From contig JANRLM010000034.1 of NCBI GenBank assembly GCA_033762595.1, positions 1 through 35,041 on the forward strand: DNA of 35,041 bases. The letters are read 5' to 3'. The stretch comes from Rickettsiales bacterium (GTDB lineage Bacteria > Pseudomonadota > Alphaproteobacteria > Rickettsiales > UBA8987). The translations under genes were made by a program, and so were the position numbers. Under the pieces are notes generated by a model that saw only the letters and a program-made list of their open reading frames with translations, was not told the origin of the DNA and ran no database searches. This document shows positions 1 through 8,975 of this stretch, piece after piece (positions within the stretch are counted from its first letter, which is position 1; the number at the start of each line of letters is the position of its first letter).

Positions 1-1794
1 ACTCGCGTTCGCACTCAAATTGAGAAAAGCCATAAAGAATATTACTTAAATGAGCAGATGAAGGCAATTCGCAAAGAGCTTGGCGACGAGGACGAAAAAA
101 ACGAATTGCAAGATCTTGATGAGCGTATCAAAAACTCAAAAATGAGTAAAGAGGCCACTGATAAAGCAAAATCCGAGTTCAAAAAACTCAAATTAATGAG
201 CCCAATGGCTGCAGAAGCTGGCGTTATTAGAAATTATATTGATTGGCTGTTATCTCTACCTTGGGAAGTCAAATCAGAGGTTAATAACAATATCAAAAAA
301 GCCCAAAAAATCTTGGATAAAGATCATTACGGCTTAGAAAAAGTCAAGGAAAGAATTGTTGAATATCTTGCAGTGCAACAGCGTTCAAATGAACTGAAAG
401 GTCAGATAATCTGCTTGTTTGGCCCTCCGGGTGTTGGTAAAACTTCACTTGCTCGCTCAATCGCAACAGCAACTGGTAGGGAGTTTGTAAAAATCTCACT
501 TGGTGGCGTTCACGATGAATCAGAAATTAGAGGCCATAGAAGAACTTATATTGGCTCAATGCCTGGAAAAATTATTCAATCTCTAAAAAAAGTTAAAACT
601 AGAAACCCAGTAATTTTACTTGATGAGATTGATAAATTAGGCAGGGATTTTAGGGGTGATCCAGCCTCTGCACTTCTTGAAGTGCTTGACCCAGAACAAA
701 ATAAAAATTTTAATGATCACTATATTGAAGTTGATTTTGATCTCTCAGATGTAATGTTCATCACTACTTCAAATAGTATGAATATGCCCCGCCCTCTCAT
801 TGATAGAATGGAGGTTATTAGGCTTTCTGGCTACACTGAAAATGAGAAAATTCACATCGCAAAAGATCACCTAATACCAAAACTTTCTAAAAAGCACGGG
901 CTAAGAAATTCTGAATGGCATATCTCAGATTCCGCTTTGTATGACTTAATCAGATATTACACTCGTGAGTCAGGCGTTAGAAATTTGGAGCGTGAAATTT
1001 CAAAATTATTTAGAAAAATCACCACAAAAATTGTAAAAAAACAGGCGAAAAAACTTAATATAACATCTTCAAACCTTAAGAAATTCCTTGGCGTTAGAAG
1101 ATATGATCATAACAAAGTTGAGAATGATAATTTCGTCGGCATCACTAACGGCCTTGCTTATAATGAGGTTGGTGGCGATTTGCTTGCGATTGAAGCCGTT
1201 TTAATTCCGGGTGGCAAGGGCGGCATCACAATTACTGGCCAACTTGGCGAAGTGATGCAGGAATCTGCCAAAACCGCTTGGAGCTATATTCGCTCGCGTG
1301 CTTATGATTTTGGCATAAAGAAAGATAAATTCTGGAAAAATGATATCCACATTCACTGCCCAGAAGGTGCAACCCCTAAAGATGGCCCTTCCGCAGGTGG
1401 TGCAATGTGCACAACTATTGTTTCAGTGCTAACTGGAATTCCAGTTAATAAAGATGTTGCGATGACGGGTGAAATCTCCCTTCGCGGCAGGGTTATGCCG
1501 ATTGGCGGCCTTAAAGAAAAACTTCTAGCGGCTGGCAGGGGTGGTATAAAAAAGGTTTTAATCCCTGAAAAAAATGTTAAAGATTTAGAAGATATACCTT
1601 CTGAAATTAAGGATAAGCTTGAAATTATTCCAGTTAATACGGTTGATGAATTGTTATCGCACGCATTAACCTCTGATTTAATTCCGCTTACTTACGCAGA
1701 AATTGAAGAGGATATTAAAGAAAGTGAAAAGAAATTAAAACTTGCCGAAACCCAAGAAAACTTGGATATAACAAATGAAATAGTTACCCATTAA
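1..1794 (+). CDS. lon: ATP-dependent Lon protease, 5'-truncated by the window edge
   Basis: Lon is a cytosolic AAA+ serine protease that degrades misfolded and regulatory proteins. The reading frame is open from base 1. The first codons already read like Lon (a [12 protein letters not shown]-type coiled-coil segment), so the ATG at 58 is internal and the N-terminal substrate-binding domain lies outside the window. Visible parts in order: the linker helix, Walker A GPPGVGKT (bases 421-444), Walker B ILLDEID, and the C-terminal protease domain. The catalytic Ser is in DGPSAGG (codon 1390-1392) and the catalytic Lys is the second Lys of GGLKEK (codon 1519-1521), 43 residues later as in E. coli Lon. 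597 residues are present. The protein ends in a Glu/Lys-rich tail of about 40 residues past the protease domain, which looks longer than usual. nuoC starts 3 bp after the stop, suggesting cotranscription with an unrelated gene. Confidence 0.97.
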   Translation, partial: TRVRTQIEKSHKEYYLNEQMKAIRKELGDEDEKNELQDLDERIKNSKMSKEATDKAKSEFKKLKLMSPMAAEAGVIRNYIDWLLSLPWEVKSEVNNNIKKAQKILDKDHYGLEKVKERIVEYLAVQQRSNELKGQIICLFGPPGVGKTSLARSIATATGREFVKISLGGVHDESEIRGHRRTYIGSMPGKIIQSLKKVKTRNPVILLDEIDKLGRDFRGDPASALLEVLDPEQNKNFNDHYIEVDFDLSDVMFITTSNSMNMPRPLIDRMEVIRLSGYTENEKIHIAKDHLIPKLSKKHGLRNSEWHISDSALYDLIRYYTRESGVRNLEREISKLFRKITTKIVKKQAKKLNITSSNLKKFLGVRRYDHNKVENDNFVGITNGLAYNEVGGDLLAIEAVLIPGGKGGITITGQLGEVMQESAKTAWSYIRSRAYDFGIKKDKFWKNDIHIHCPEGATPKDGPSAGGAMCTTIVSVLTGIPVNKDVAMTGEISLRGRVMPIGGLKEKLLAAGRGGIKKVLIPEKNVKDLEDIPSEIKDKLEIIPVNTVDELLSHALTSDLIPLTYAEIEEDIKESEKKLKLAETQENLDITNEIVTH

Positions 1795-1797
1795 AAT

Positions 1798-2379
1798 ATG
1801 AAAGAATTTATAGAAAATAATTTACAAAATTTGTTCTCAAAAATTGAGGAGAAAAATAATGTTATAATTTTGGAAACAGAAACTGCGAATCTATTAAAAT
1901 TACTAACTGAATTAAGAGATAATCCTGAAACTTTATTCAAGCAGTTAGTTGATATTACTTCAGTTGATTACCCAAATAAAGCAAATAGATTTGAAGTTAT
2001 TTATCAATTTTTAAGCCTTAAACATAATAAAAGGTTAACTATAAAAATTAAACTTGCTGAAGATGAAATTTTGCCTTCAGTAACCTCAGTTTTCTCAAAT
2101 GCAAATTGGTTTGAGCGTGAAGTTTGGGATATGTATGGCATTCGCTTTAGCAACCACCCTGATTTACGCAGAATCCTTACTGATTATGGCTTTGAAGGCC
2201 ACCCGCAACGCAAAGATTTCCCCCTCACTGGTTTCCTTGAAGTTAGATATGATGAGAAGAAAAATAAAGTGGTTTATGAGCCTGTGCATCTGCATCAGGA
2301 ATTCCGCAATTTTGATTATCTCTCCCCTTGGGAAGGCACTAATTATGTTCTACCCGGTGATGAAAAAGCCGCCCAGTAA
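1798..2379 (+). CDS. nuoC: NADH-quinone oxidoreductase subunit C
   Basis: NuoC is the 30-kDa peripheral-arm subunit of respiratory complex I, which passes electrons from NADH to quinone at the inner membrane. The 193-residue product has the family signature around residues 101-145 ([10 protein letters not shown], then [13 protein letters not shown] and [12 protein letters not shown]). It ends with the [12 protein letters not shown] segment typical of alphaproteobacterial NuoC. It begins 3 bp after the lon stop with no clear Shine-Dalgarno. Its last 37 bp overlap the 3' end of ispE on the other strand. It is odd that nuoD does not follow and no other nuo gene is adjacent. The only other complex I gene here is nuoE, about 12 kb away. 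The identification is secure; the isolation may reflect the scattered nuo gene order seen in some reduced alphaproteobacteria. Confidence 0.96.
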   Translation: MKEFIENNLQNLFSKIEEKNNVIILETETANLLKLLTELRDNPETLFKQLVDITSVDYPNKANRFEVIYQFLSLKHNKRLTIKIKLAEDEILPSVTSVFSNANWFEREVWDMYGIRFSNHPDLRRILTDYGFEGHPQRKDFPLTGFLEVRYDEKKNKVVYEPVHLHQEFRNFDYLSPWEGTNYVLPGDEKAAQ

Positions 2380-3221
2380 CTTGGGAAATTTTTTTCTACC
2401 TCTTTATAAGCGGAAAATAAATTTTCTTGGTTATCAAATATCACAAAACAAGTTGCACCACTGCCAGACATTCTAGCGATTAAAACCCCTTCTAAACCTT
2501 GCAAAAACCCTATAATTTGGTTTATCTCAGGGCAAATTTTAACAGCGTTATTTTCTAAATCATTCTTAGTATTTTGTAAGAATTTTATAAGATTATTAGA
2601 GTTTGAAAAATCAGTTTTTTCTATAGAAATTGGCTTTGAAAATTTATCAAAACCCATTGCAAAAATATCCTTCGTTGCAACTTCAATTAATGGGTTAATC
2701 AGCAGAATATTTAACTCAGTAAAATTTTTGATTTCAGAGATCTTTTCACCAATCCCCTCAACAAAACAGGGCTTAGAAAAAACGCAAGCTGGAACATCAG
2801 CACCAATTTCTAACCCTATTTTTTGTAAAGAATTATTATCTAAATTTAGCTCAAAAAATTTATTTACCTCTCTTAAAACACCAGCCGCATTGGCACTTCC
2901 CCCACCAATTCCAGCAGAAACTGGCAGGTTTTTTGTGAGAGTAAATTTTAGATTCGGTAATTTTTGTGGAAAGTTTTTTTGTAGCAACTCATAAATTTTC
3001 AAAATCAAATTAGAATTTTTCAAATTTTCTAACTTAAATGCAAACCTTCCATTAACCTCTAATTCATTAGCGTTTGAAGGCTCAAACGAAATTTCATCAT
3101 AGCAATTTGTGAAATAAAAAATGCTCTCAAGCAAATGATAATTATCTTCACGCTTACCCAAAATATGCAGAAATAAATTTATCTTCGCATATGTTTTGAA
3201 TTTATGATGAAATGAAATCAC
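2343..3221 (-). CDS. ispE: 4-diphosphocytidyl-2-C-methyl-D-erythritol kinase
   Basis: IspE phosphorylates CDP-methylerythritol with ATP in the MEP pathway to isoprenoid precursors, which feed undecaprenyl phosphate and quinone side chains. The 292-residue protein has the GHMP-kinase layout. The N-terminal [14 protein letters not shown] motif carries the catalytic Lys at residue 13. The glycine-rich ATP loop [16 protein letters not shown] lies at about residues 99-114. The catalytic Asp of GADVP is at residue 142, and the C-terminal [10 protein letters not shown] motif is present. Length is normal for the family. It starts 3 bp after the nfu-like gene stops, so the two probably form one minus-strand transcript. 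Its 3' end overlaps nuoC by 37 bp in a tail-to-tail arrangement. Confidence 0.96.
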   Translation of the reverse strand: MISFHHKFKTYAKINLFLHILGKREDNYHLLESIFYFTNCYDEISFEPSNANELEVNGRFAFKLENLKNSNLILKIYELLQKNFPQKLPNLKFTLTKNLPVSAGIGGGSANAAGVLREVNKFFELNLDNNSLQKIGLEIGADVPACVFSKPCFVEGIGEKISEIKNFTELNILLINPLIEVATKDIFAMGFDKFSKPISIEKTDFSNSNNLIKFLQNTKNDLENNAVKICPEINQIIGFLQGLEGVLIARMSGSGATCFVIFDNQENLFSAYKEVEKNFPSYWAAFSSPGRT

Positions 3222-3224
3222 GAT

Positions 3225-3827
3225 TTATAAATCAAAATTATCAGGGTTTCCGCCGTTTACAGCTTCAACTGAAACCACTTCAGGAATATAATGTTTAAGC
3301 ATATTCTCAATGCCGTTTTTTAGCGTGATAGTTGAACTTGGGCAACCAGAGCAAGAGCCGTGCAATTCAAGATAAACCACACCTTCATTAAAGCCTTGAT
3401 ACACAATATCACCGCCATCTTCAGCAACTGCGGGGCGAACTTTCATATCAATTAATTCTTTAATTTGTTTTACTATTTCAGAATCTTCCTCGTTGATAGT
3501 ATTCGCAACATTCATATTAGCGGCTTTTCGCTCAGATTGTCCAGATAATATGGGCTTTCCGCTTATATAATGCTCCATAATTGTTGTTAAAACTTGTGCT
3601 TTTAACATTCCCCAATCTGCCAAATCATTTTTACTAATTGTGATAAAATCAGAGCCGAAAAACACCTGTTCAACATCAGGTATTTCAAACAATATTTGTG
3701 CAAGCGGTGATGCTTCTGAGGCTTCTTGCTTGTTTCTAAAAGTTGCAGTGCCTGAATCTAAAACCACTTCACCGGGGTAAAATTTCATCGTGTTTGGGTT
3801 CGGCGTTTTTTCAGTTTGAATGAACAT
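3225..3827 (-). CDS. Nfu-type iron-sulfur cluster scaffold/carrier protein
   Basis: Nfu proteins receive Fe-S clusters and deliver them to apo-enzymes, in mitochondria and alphaproteobacteria including lipoate synthase and respiratory complexes. The 200-residue product has the two-domain Nfu1-like form. An N-terminal Nfu_N domain starts with the diagnostic TEKTPNPNTMKFYPG (residues 5-19). A C-terminal NifU-like domain (about 116-190) holds the cluster-binding pair C159-x-x-C162 in HGSCSGCPSS. The start is the ATG that places this N-terminal motif at the expected position. It lies 3 bp upstream of ispE. The family call is firm; the exact client proteins cannot be told from sequence. Confidence 0.95.
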   Translation of the reverse strand: MFIQTEKTPNPNTMKFYPGEVVLDSGTATFRNKQEASEASPLAQILFEIPDVEQVFFGSDFITISKNDLADWGMLKAQVLTTIMEHYISGKPILSGQSERKAANMNVANTINEEDSEIVKQIKELIDMKVRPAVAEDGGDIVYQGFNEGVVYLELHGSCSGCPSSTITLKNGIENMLKHYIPEVVSVEAVNGGNPDNFDL

Positions 3828-3878
3828 AGAGCTTGTTTTTTTTAGAAGAATATAGCGTAAAACTAAAGAATTTCAAGG

Positions 3879-4790
3879 CTACAAAATTTGTTCTCTTTGT
3901 TGAACAATTTCATTTAATTTGTGAGATTTTCTCTCTTTATAACCAGAATAAACCGCCCCAAAAATTATAATGACTGAGCCAACTGCCGCAGGAATATCAA
4001 GCATTTCACCAAATGCGAAATAAGCAATTATCGCCGTGTATACTAGCCTTGTGAAATCTATTGGAATTGAAAAAGTAATATCCACCATTGATAAACCTTT
4101 CGCAAGAGTATATTGCAAAATATTTGATGTTACGGCAATTCCTAAAACCCAGAGCAAATCTTCATTTGAAGGCTCAACCCAACTCATAAAAGCAAGTGGT
4201 GCACTGAAGAATGTCATAAAGAATGTCATATAAAATGTAATCACAATCGGCTTTTCAGTAGCAAGTAAGGTTTTAATTACAATCCCAGAAATTGCCCAGA
4301 AAACCGCTGAAAAAAGCACTAGCAAACTAATAGGGCTATAGCCTTCAAAACCCGGCCTGATAACAATTAACATACCCATAAAGCCAAGTATTAAGCCGAT
4401 TTTTCTATGTGGTCCCATTCTTTCACCAAAAATAAAATAGGCAAGAATTGCCGTAAATATTGGTGCTGTGAATGAAAGTGCAGTTACTACAGATAAATTC
4501 ATCTTAGAAATTGCATGGAAGAATGCCAACATTGAGATAACGCCAGTTGTAGAACGGAAAATATGAAGTTTAACTCTATTTGTTTTGAAATAGGCAAAGC
4601 CTTTATAGAAAATAATTGGAATAAACATCAGAAAAGCGAAGATATTTCTGAAAAAAATTATCTCTGGTGAGGTTAGATTTTCTGAAACATGACGCACCAT
4701 ATTCACCATAATTCCTGAAGCCAAACAGGAAATATTCAGCCAAATTATTGCTTGCCAAATTTTTGAAATTTCAATTTTTTTATCTTGCAT
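3879..4790 (-). CDS. EamA/DMT-family membrane transporter
   Basis: This is an inner-membrane protein of the drug/metabolite transporter superfamily, with two tandem EamA repeats and about ten hydrophobic segments across 303 residues. The first repeat includes an EIIFFRNIFAFLMFIPI segment and a TALSFTAPIFTAILAYFIFGERM segment near its end. The second ends in FGEMLDIPAAVGSVIIIFGAVY. Both are classic for the family. Substrate is unknown; relatives export amino acids, metabolites or S-adenosylmethionine-like compounds. I chose the ATG at 4790. An in-frame GTG at 4823 would add 11 residues, but neither start has a convincing ribosome-binding site and the ATG places the first membrane helix close to the N terminus. 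It is transcribed divergently from yggS. Confidence 0.9.
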   Translation of the reverse strand: MQDKKIEISKIWQAIIWLNISCLASGIMVNMVRHVSENLTSPEIIFFRNIFAFLMFIPIIFYKGFAYFKTNRVKLHIFRSTTGVISMLAFFHAISKMNLSVVTALSFTAPIFTAILAYFIFGERMGPHRKIGLILGFMGMLIVIRPGFEGYSPISLLVLFSAVFWAISGIVIKTLLATEKPIVITFYMTFFMTFFSAPLAFMSWVEPSNEDLLWVLGIAVTSNILQYTLAKGLSMVDITFSIPIDFTRLVYTAIIAYFAFGEMLDIPAAVGSVIIIFGAVYSGYKERKSHKLNEIVQQREQIL

Positions 4791-4857
4791 ATTTCTGTTA
4801 AAAATACTTACTAACTCTAACACTTATCAATAAATAGTAATAAATTTTAATCAAATA

Positions 4858-5571
4858 ATGATTTCTGAAAATCTTAAAATATTAAAAAATCAGATAGCAG
4901 AAATTTGTTATAAAATTTCTAGAAACCCTGCGGAGGTGAATCTTATAGCGGTTTCTAAAACAAAGCCAGTAAGCGATATTTTAGATGCAATAAAAGCTGG
5001 GCAATTTGATTTTGGTGAGAATTATATTCAAGAAGCAACTGAAAAATTTGCTGAACTTCAAAAAATAAATGCAAAATTTAATCTTCATTTTATTGGGAAT
5101 TTGCAATCTAACAAAGTTAAATATCTAACAAACTTCTGCTATCTTTTTCACTCTCTAGATAGAATTTCTCTAGCTAAAGAGCTTAATAAAAGGCTTGTTT
5201 TTGAAAATAAAAATCTTGATTGTTTATTACAAATTAATAGCTCAAATGAAGAAAGTAAAAGCGGTTGCAAGCCAGAAGAAGCGATTGAATTATTGAAAAT
5301 TATTTCAAATGAATTTCAAAATATTAAAATCAAAGGCGTGATGACAATTGCCGAAAACTCTGAAAATCCAGAACAAATAAGGGATAATTTCAAACTTACA
5401 AAAGAAATTTTTGAAAAGGCAAAAAGCCAAAATTTTCATAATATTGATATGCAAGAAATCTCAATGGGTATGAGTGGCGATTATAAAATTGCGATTGAAG
5501 AAGGTGCAACTTTACTCCGAATCGGCTCAGCAATTTTTGGGGTGAGGAATAGCAAAAATTCTATTTCATAA
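4858..5571 (+). CDS. yggS: YggS/PLPBP family pyridoxal phosphate homeostasis protein
   Basis: Members of this family bind pyridoxal 5'-phosphate in a single TIM-barrel domain and buffer vitamin B6 and amino/keto-acid pools. No catalytic reaction has been established for them. The 237-residue product has the PLP-binding Lys34 in AVSKTKP, the FGENYIQEA segment, HFIGNLQSNKV, the SMGMSGDYKIAI phosphate-binding region and the closing RIGSAIFGVR. Length is standard. In many proteobacteria yggS sits beside yggT; here the YggT-family gene lies about 21 kb away. A 47-bp gap with a TATAAT hexamer separates it from the next gene. Confidence 0.95.
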   Translation: MISENLKILKNQIAEICYKISRNPAEVNLIAVSKTKPVSDILDAIKAGQFDFGENYIQEATEKFAELQKINAKFNLHFIGNLQSNKVKYLTNFCYLFHSLDRISLAKELNKRLVFENKNLDCLLQINSSNEESKSGCKPEEAIELLKIISNEFQNIKIKGVMTIAENSENPEQIRDNFKLTKEIFEKAKSQNFHNIDMQEISMGMSGDYKIAIEEGATLLRIGSAIFGVRNSKNSIS

Positions 5572-5589
5572 TTGCTAATTATAGCATAG

Positions 5590-5595
5590 TATAAT
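5590..5595 (+). promoter_or_regulatory. Candidate -10 box upstream of the DUF4139 gene
   Basis: A perfect TATAAT lies 23 bp before the ATG at 5619. No good -35 hexamer occurs at 16-18 bp; the nearest candidate, TTGCTA at 5572-5577, is only 12 bp away. In AT-rich DNA such hexamers arise by chance, so this is tentative. Confidence 0.3.
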
Positions 5596-5618
5596 TCCAA
5601 AATTTCAAATAAAAAAAT

Positions 5619-7055
5619 ATGAAAAATCTCTCAAAAATTATAATTTCAGGGCTGTTTTTCCTCTCAGCTCATAAAGCTTTTGCGGAACAAGATAAGGTTT
5701 CAGCGGTAACAATTTATGGTAATAATCCAAATAATTGGAATCAGCCTTACTGGTATAATCAGGGCAATAGTGAGGGTTTTGCGGTTTTTAATTTTGAGAA
5801 AAATTTTTCTTTTAGTGAAGGCGTGAATGAAATTATCATTGAAAATCTGCCTGCAAATGTTGAGATTGCGAGCGTAAAACTCAAAAATCTCTCTGGTAAA
5901 AAACTTGTTTTAGAGCAGGAATTTTCAAAATCTTCCCTCACTTCTGATGATTTATTTTCAGCAAATATTGGCAAGGATATTGAGGTTGAGCAAACCGCTG
6001 GCGATAGAACAATTTATCATCGTGGTAAGTTACTCCAAGGCTCACCGCAATTATTTATTCAAGATGAAAATCGCATTCGTTACTTGAATGATTTTTCTTC
6101 AGTTTTATTCCCGGCAAATGGCTCTATAAAAGCTGGAAACGCAATAAAATGGGTAGTTGCAAGCAAAGATGAGGGCGAAGAAATAATTAATTATAGCTAT
6201 AAAACTTCAGGCATAAATTGGCAGGCTTCTTACGATTTATATTATGATGAAGCTCAAAATAATGCTCGTTTGGAAGGCTGGGCGGAGATTAACAATGCAA
6301 CAAATATTGAAATTTCTGAAGCAAATATAAAATTAATCGCTGGTGAAGTTAATCAAATTTCTACGCCAAAAGTAGCGATGATGCGAGGTTCTGGCAGTAG
6401 TGGAATGGAAATTGCAATGGCAAGTGATGCAATACAAGCACCTAATTTTCAGCAACATAATTTTTCTGATTATCAAGCCTATACCATTGATAGAAAAGTT
6501 GATATAGCCCCTTTTTCATTCAAAAAAATCAAATTATTTGCTGATAAATTAAATATTCAGCCTGAGAAAATATATTTTTATAAAGGTTGGGAAGGGAAGA
6601 AAACCGCATCTGTTGAGGTTAAATTCAAAAACACTGAAGAAAATTCTTTAGGTCTACCCCTTCCGGGTGGCAGATATAGCTGCTATATTAAAGATAATGA
6701 TGGTAAATTTGAGTTAGCAGGGCAAGATAATCAGGAACATAAATCGGCAGGGCAGGAGGTTTCGCTCAATATTGGTAATGTTGCAGATATTTCAGTTGAG
6801 AGAGAGCAAATTGATAGCTCAAGCGATAATAATCGCAAAATTGGCAGATACGTTACTCGTATAACCATCTCCAACGCTAAAGAAAATGAGGTTAAACTGG
6901 TAGTTAAAGAAATGATAAATAATAGTAATAATTGGAAAATTACTGATTCAAATATCGCTTATGAGAAAAAAACCTCGCAGGAAGTTTGGTTTAATGTGCC
7001 AATCCCAGCTAAAGGGCAAAATACAATTGAATATACGGTTGAATATTATTGGTGA
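5619..7055 (+). CDS. Exported DUF4139 domain protein
   Basis: This 478-residue protein of unknown function has an N-terminal signal peptide: basic KNLSK, a hydrophobic core, and likely cleavage after AHKAFA near residue 22. It should therefore be periplasmic or surface-associated. The middle and C-terminal part match the DUF4139 pattern of a beta-rich domain, with YKTSGINWQASYDLYYDE (about residues 194-211), LEGWAEINNATN followed by IKLIAGEV, and a final NTIEYTVEYYW strand. No catalytic residues are evident. Internal Cys residues are almost absent. It stands alone between yggS and the first PIN toxin module. Family members occur widely in Gram-negative bacteria, often with no assigned role; I infer no more than an envelope location. 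Confidence 0.85.
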   Translation: MKNLSKIIISGLFFLSAHKAFAEQDKVSAVTIYGNNPNNWNQPYWYNQGNSEGFAVFNFEKNFSFSEGVNEIIIENLPANVEIASVKLKNLSGKKLVLEQEFSKSSLTSDDLFSANIGKDIEVEQTAGDRTIYHRGKLLQGSPQLFIQDENRIRYLNDFSSVLFPANGSIKAGNAIKWVVASKDEGEEIINYSYKTSGINWQASYDLYYDEAQNNARLEGWAEINNATNIEISEANIKLIAGEVNQISTPKVAMMRGSGSSGMEIAMASDAIQAPNFQQHNFSDYQAYTIDRKVDIAPFSFKKIKLFADKLNIQPEKIYFYKGWEGKKTASVEVKFKNTEENSLGLPLPGGRYSCYIKDNDGKFELAGQDNQEHKSAGQEVSLNIGNVADISVEREQIDSSSDNNRKIGRYVTRITISNAKENEVKLVVKEMINNSNNWKITDSNIAYEKKTSQEVWFNVPIPAKGQNTIEYTVEYYW

Positions 7056-7085
7056 TTTTTTAGTTTTTTTGTTGTATGATCCATT

Positions 7086-7313
7086 ATGCATATTTTTGAA
7101 TTAAATCTTAATAACGCTTTTAACGATTTAGAGTATATAAAAAAACTCTATCCTGAGGTGTTTTCTGCAAAATTATTAATAGATGATGTTGATAAAAAAT
7201 CTGCCGCTGAAAATTCTATAAAAAAAATTTTGCTCGCACAAAAATATTTGGAGTCTTTCAACCCCCCATCATCAATAGATATTGACAAAATCGCAGATGA
7301 ATCAAATATTTAA
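7086..7313 (+). CDS. Putative antitoxin of PIN toxin module 1
   Basis: This small 75-residue protein is not recognised as a standard antitoxin family. It is judged an antitoxin from position: its stop is 6 bp before the ATG of a PIN-domain toxin gene. It also has a similar partner upstream of the second PIN gene at 22339-22569. Shared features are an (I)DDVD segment near the middle, a charged helix, and a C-terminal tail of the form IDIDKIADESNI. The N-terminal 30 residues differ from the other copy, and no ribbon-helix-helix, AbrB or helix-turn-helix motif is visible. The C-terminal tail is the likely toxin-binding part (inference). A TATGAT hexamer at 7075-7080 lies so close to the ATG that a leaderless transcript is possible. 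Confidence 0.7.
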   Translation: MHIFELNLNNAFNDLEYIKKLYPEVFSAKLLIDDVDKKSAAENSIKKILLAQKYLESFNPPSSIDIDKIADESNI

Positions 7314-7319
7314 TTGGTT

Positions 7320-7715
7320 ATGATTTATCTTGATACAAATGTTATAGTAAATTCTGCGATTAATAACATCTATAAACAAAAATCTCTAAAATTATTTTTG
7401 GAAGTTATAGAGCAGGGAAAATTTTTTTCTTCTTATTTGCTAATTCAAGAGTCTTTATTCGTTTTTAACAAATTAGATATTCCAAAAGAGGCAAGAGATT
7501 TTTATATTGATGTATTACTCAATCACTTGAAGGGCTATAATTTCTCAAAAGAATTTAGAAGAGCATTAGACTTATATAATAAAGTAAAATTAAAAAGCAC
7601 TAATGATTTATTTCATTTTGCAATCGCAGAAAGTTTTTGTGAAGAATTAATAACTTTTGATAAAGACTTTGAGAAGCTAAAACCATTTACTTCACTCAAG
7701 ATAACAATTTTGTAA
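7320..7715 (+). CDS. PIN-domain ribonuclease toxin (VapC-like), module 1
   Basis: PIN-domain toxins are Mg2+-dependent RNases that cut tRNA, rRNA or mRNA when freed from their antitoxin. This 131-residue protein has the family acidic residues: D5 in MIYLDTN, E44 in LIQES, D96 in STNDLFH and D114 in ITFDKDF. All four fall at the same positions as in the second toxin at 22583-22981, so the two are close paralogues. I chose the ATG at 7320 because it gives the canonical MIYLDTN start; a TTG at 7314 is also in frame. proA starts 1 bp after the stop, so the module is wedged directly against a housekeeping gene and may share its transcript. Confidence 0.88.
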   Translation: MIYLDTNVIVNSAINNIYKQKSLKLFLEVIEQGKFFSSYLLIQESLFVFNKLDIPKEARDFYIDVLLNHLKGYNFSKEFRRALDLYNKVKLKSTNDLFHFAIAESFCEELITFDKDFEKLKPFTSLKITIL

Positions 7716-7716
7716 A

Positions 7717-8970
7717 ATGAACATTACCGAAAAAACATTTGAAATTTGTGAGAGGGCGAAAATTGCTTCATCTGAAGTTGCACTCAAAAATTCTGAAACG
7801 AAAAATAAAGCCCTTAGAAATGCCGCAGCTTCCATAATGGATTATAAGAAAAATATTATTGCAGAAAATCAGAAAGATCTAGATTCGCTAAGCCCTGATG
7901 CCACAAAAGCCTTTATAGATAGGCTTAAACTTGACGAAAATAGAATCTCTGCAATCGCAAAAGGCTTGAATGAAATTGCAGAATTACCTGATCCTGTCGG
8001 TAAAATACTCGCAAGTTGGAAACGCCCTAACGGGCTTGAAATTTCAAGGGTAGCAACCCCTATTGGTGTGGTGGGGATTATATATGAATCCCGCCCGAAT
8101 GTAACCGCTGATGCGGGTGGCCTCTGCTTGAAATCAGGCAATACCTGCGTTTTGAGGGGCGGTTCTGATAGTATAAATTCCTCAATTGCTATTTTGGAAG
8201 CATTAAAACAGGGTTTGAAATCTGCTAATATTACCCAAGATGCAATTCAGCTTATCCCATTCAAAGAGCGTGAAGCCGTGGGTGCGATGCTAAGAGCCTC
8301 ACAATATATTGATGTTATAGTGCCAAGGGGAGGAAAAGGTTTAATTCAGAGGGTTATAGATGAAAGTAAAATCCCACTTTTTCAGCATTTAGATGGTAAT
8401 AATCACACCTATATCCATAAATCAGCTGATTTGGAAATGGCGGTTAAAGTGCTTCATAACGCCAAAATGCGTCGCACTGGCGTTTGTGGTGCAACTGAAA
8501 CCTTGGTTATTGATATTGAAATAATAGATAAAATTTTACCTAAAATCATAGAAATTCTTACAAATTCGTGTTGTGAAATTAGGGGCGATGAGTTAATCTC
8601 CAAGCTTGATTATCGTATAATTCCTGCCAATAATTCTGATTGGGATACTGAATATCTTGATTCAATTATTGCAGTAAAATCTGTTGGTGGTTTGGAAGAT
8701 GCGATAAAATTTATTAAGCAACATTCATCTGGCCATACTGATGCGATAATTGCCGAGGATAAATCAGTGGCGGAGGTTTTTTTGAAAGTTATAGATTCCG
8801 CAATCGTGATGCATAATACTTCAACGCAATTCGCAGATGGTGGGGAATTTGGTATGGGTGCTGAAATCGGCATTGCTACTGGCAAACTTCATGCAAGGGG
8901 GCCTGTTGGGGTTGAACAACTCTGCACTTTCAAATATATAGTCCGAGGTGATGGGCAAGTTAGGGGGTAG
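7717..8970 (+). CDS. proA: Gamma-glutamyl phosphate reductase
   Basis: ProA reduces gamma-glutamyl phosphate with NADPH to glutamate semialdehyde, the second step of proline synthesis. The 417-residue protein is full length for the family and belongs to the aldehyde dehydrogenase superfamily. Visible motifs are IGVVGIIYESRPNVTADA (about 116-133), the catalytic Cys257 in RRTGVCGATETL, and the C-terminal GMGAEIGIATGKLHARGPVG. The partner proB is not in the window. It lies 1 bp after the PIN toxin stop and 5 bp before the asparaginase-like gene, so all three could be on one transcript. The end of the gene contains an AGGGGGT run that serves as the ribosome-binding site of the next gene. Confidence 0.97.
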   Translation: MNITEKTFEICERAKIASSEVALKNSETKNKALRNAAASIMDYKKNIIAENQKDLDSLSPDATKAFIDRLKLDENRISAIAKGLNEIAELPDPVGKILASWKRPNGLEISRVATPIGVVGIIYESRPNVTADAGGLCLKSGNTCVLRGGSDSINSSIAILEALKQGLKSANITQDAIQLIPFKEREAVGAMLRASQYIDVIVPRGGKGLIQRVIDESKIPLFQHLDGNNHTYIHKSADLEMAVKVLHNAKMRRTGVCGATETLVIDIEIIDKILPKIIEILTNSCCEIRGDELISKLDYRIIPANNSDWDTEYLDSIIAVKSVGGLEDAIKFIKQHSSGHTDAIIAEDKSVAEVFLKVIDSAIVMHNTSTQFADGGEFGMGAEIGIATGKLHARGPVGVEQLCTFKYIVRGDGQVRG

Positions 8971-8975
8971 AAAAT

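Noticed and set aside
58-60. ATG at 58 as the start of lon
   Set aside because: The frame is open from base 1 and the preceding codons already match Lon, so this Met is internal.
2099-2476. 125-residue ORF on the + strand across nuoC and ispE
   Set aside because: It lies in another frame of nuoC and antisense to ispE, with no recognisable pattern.
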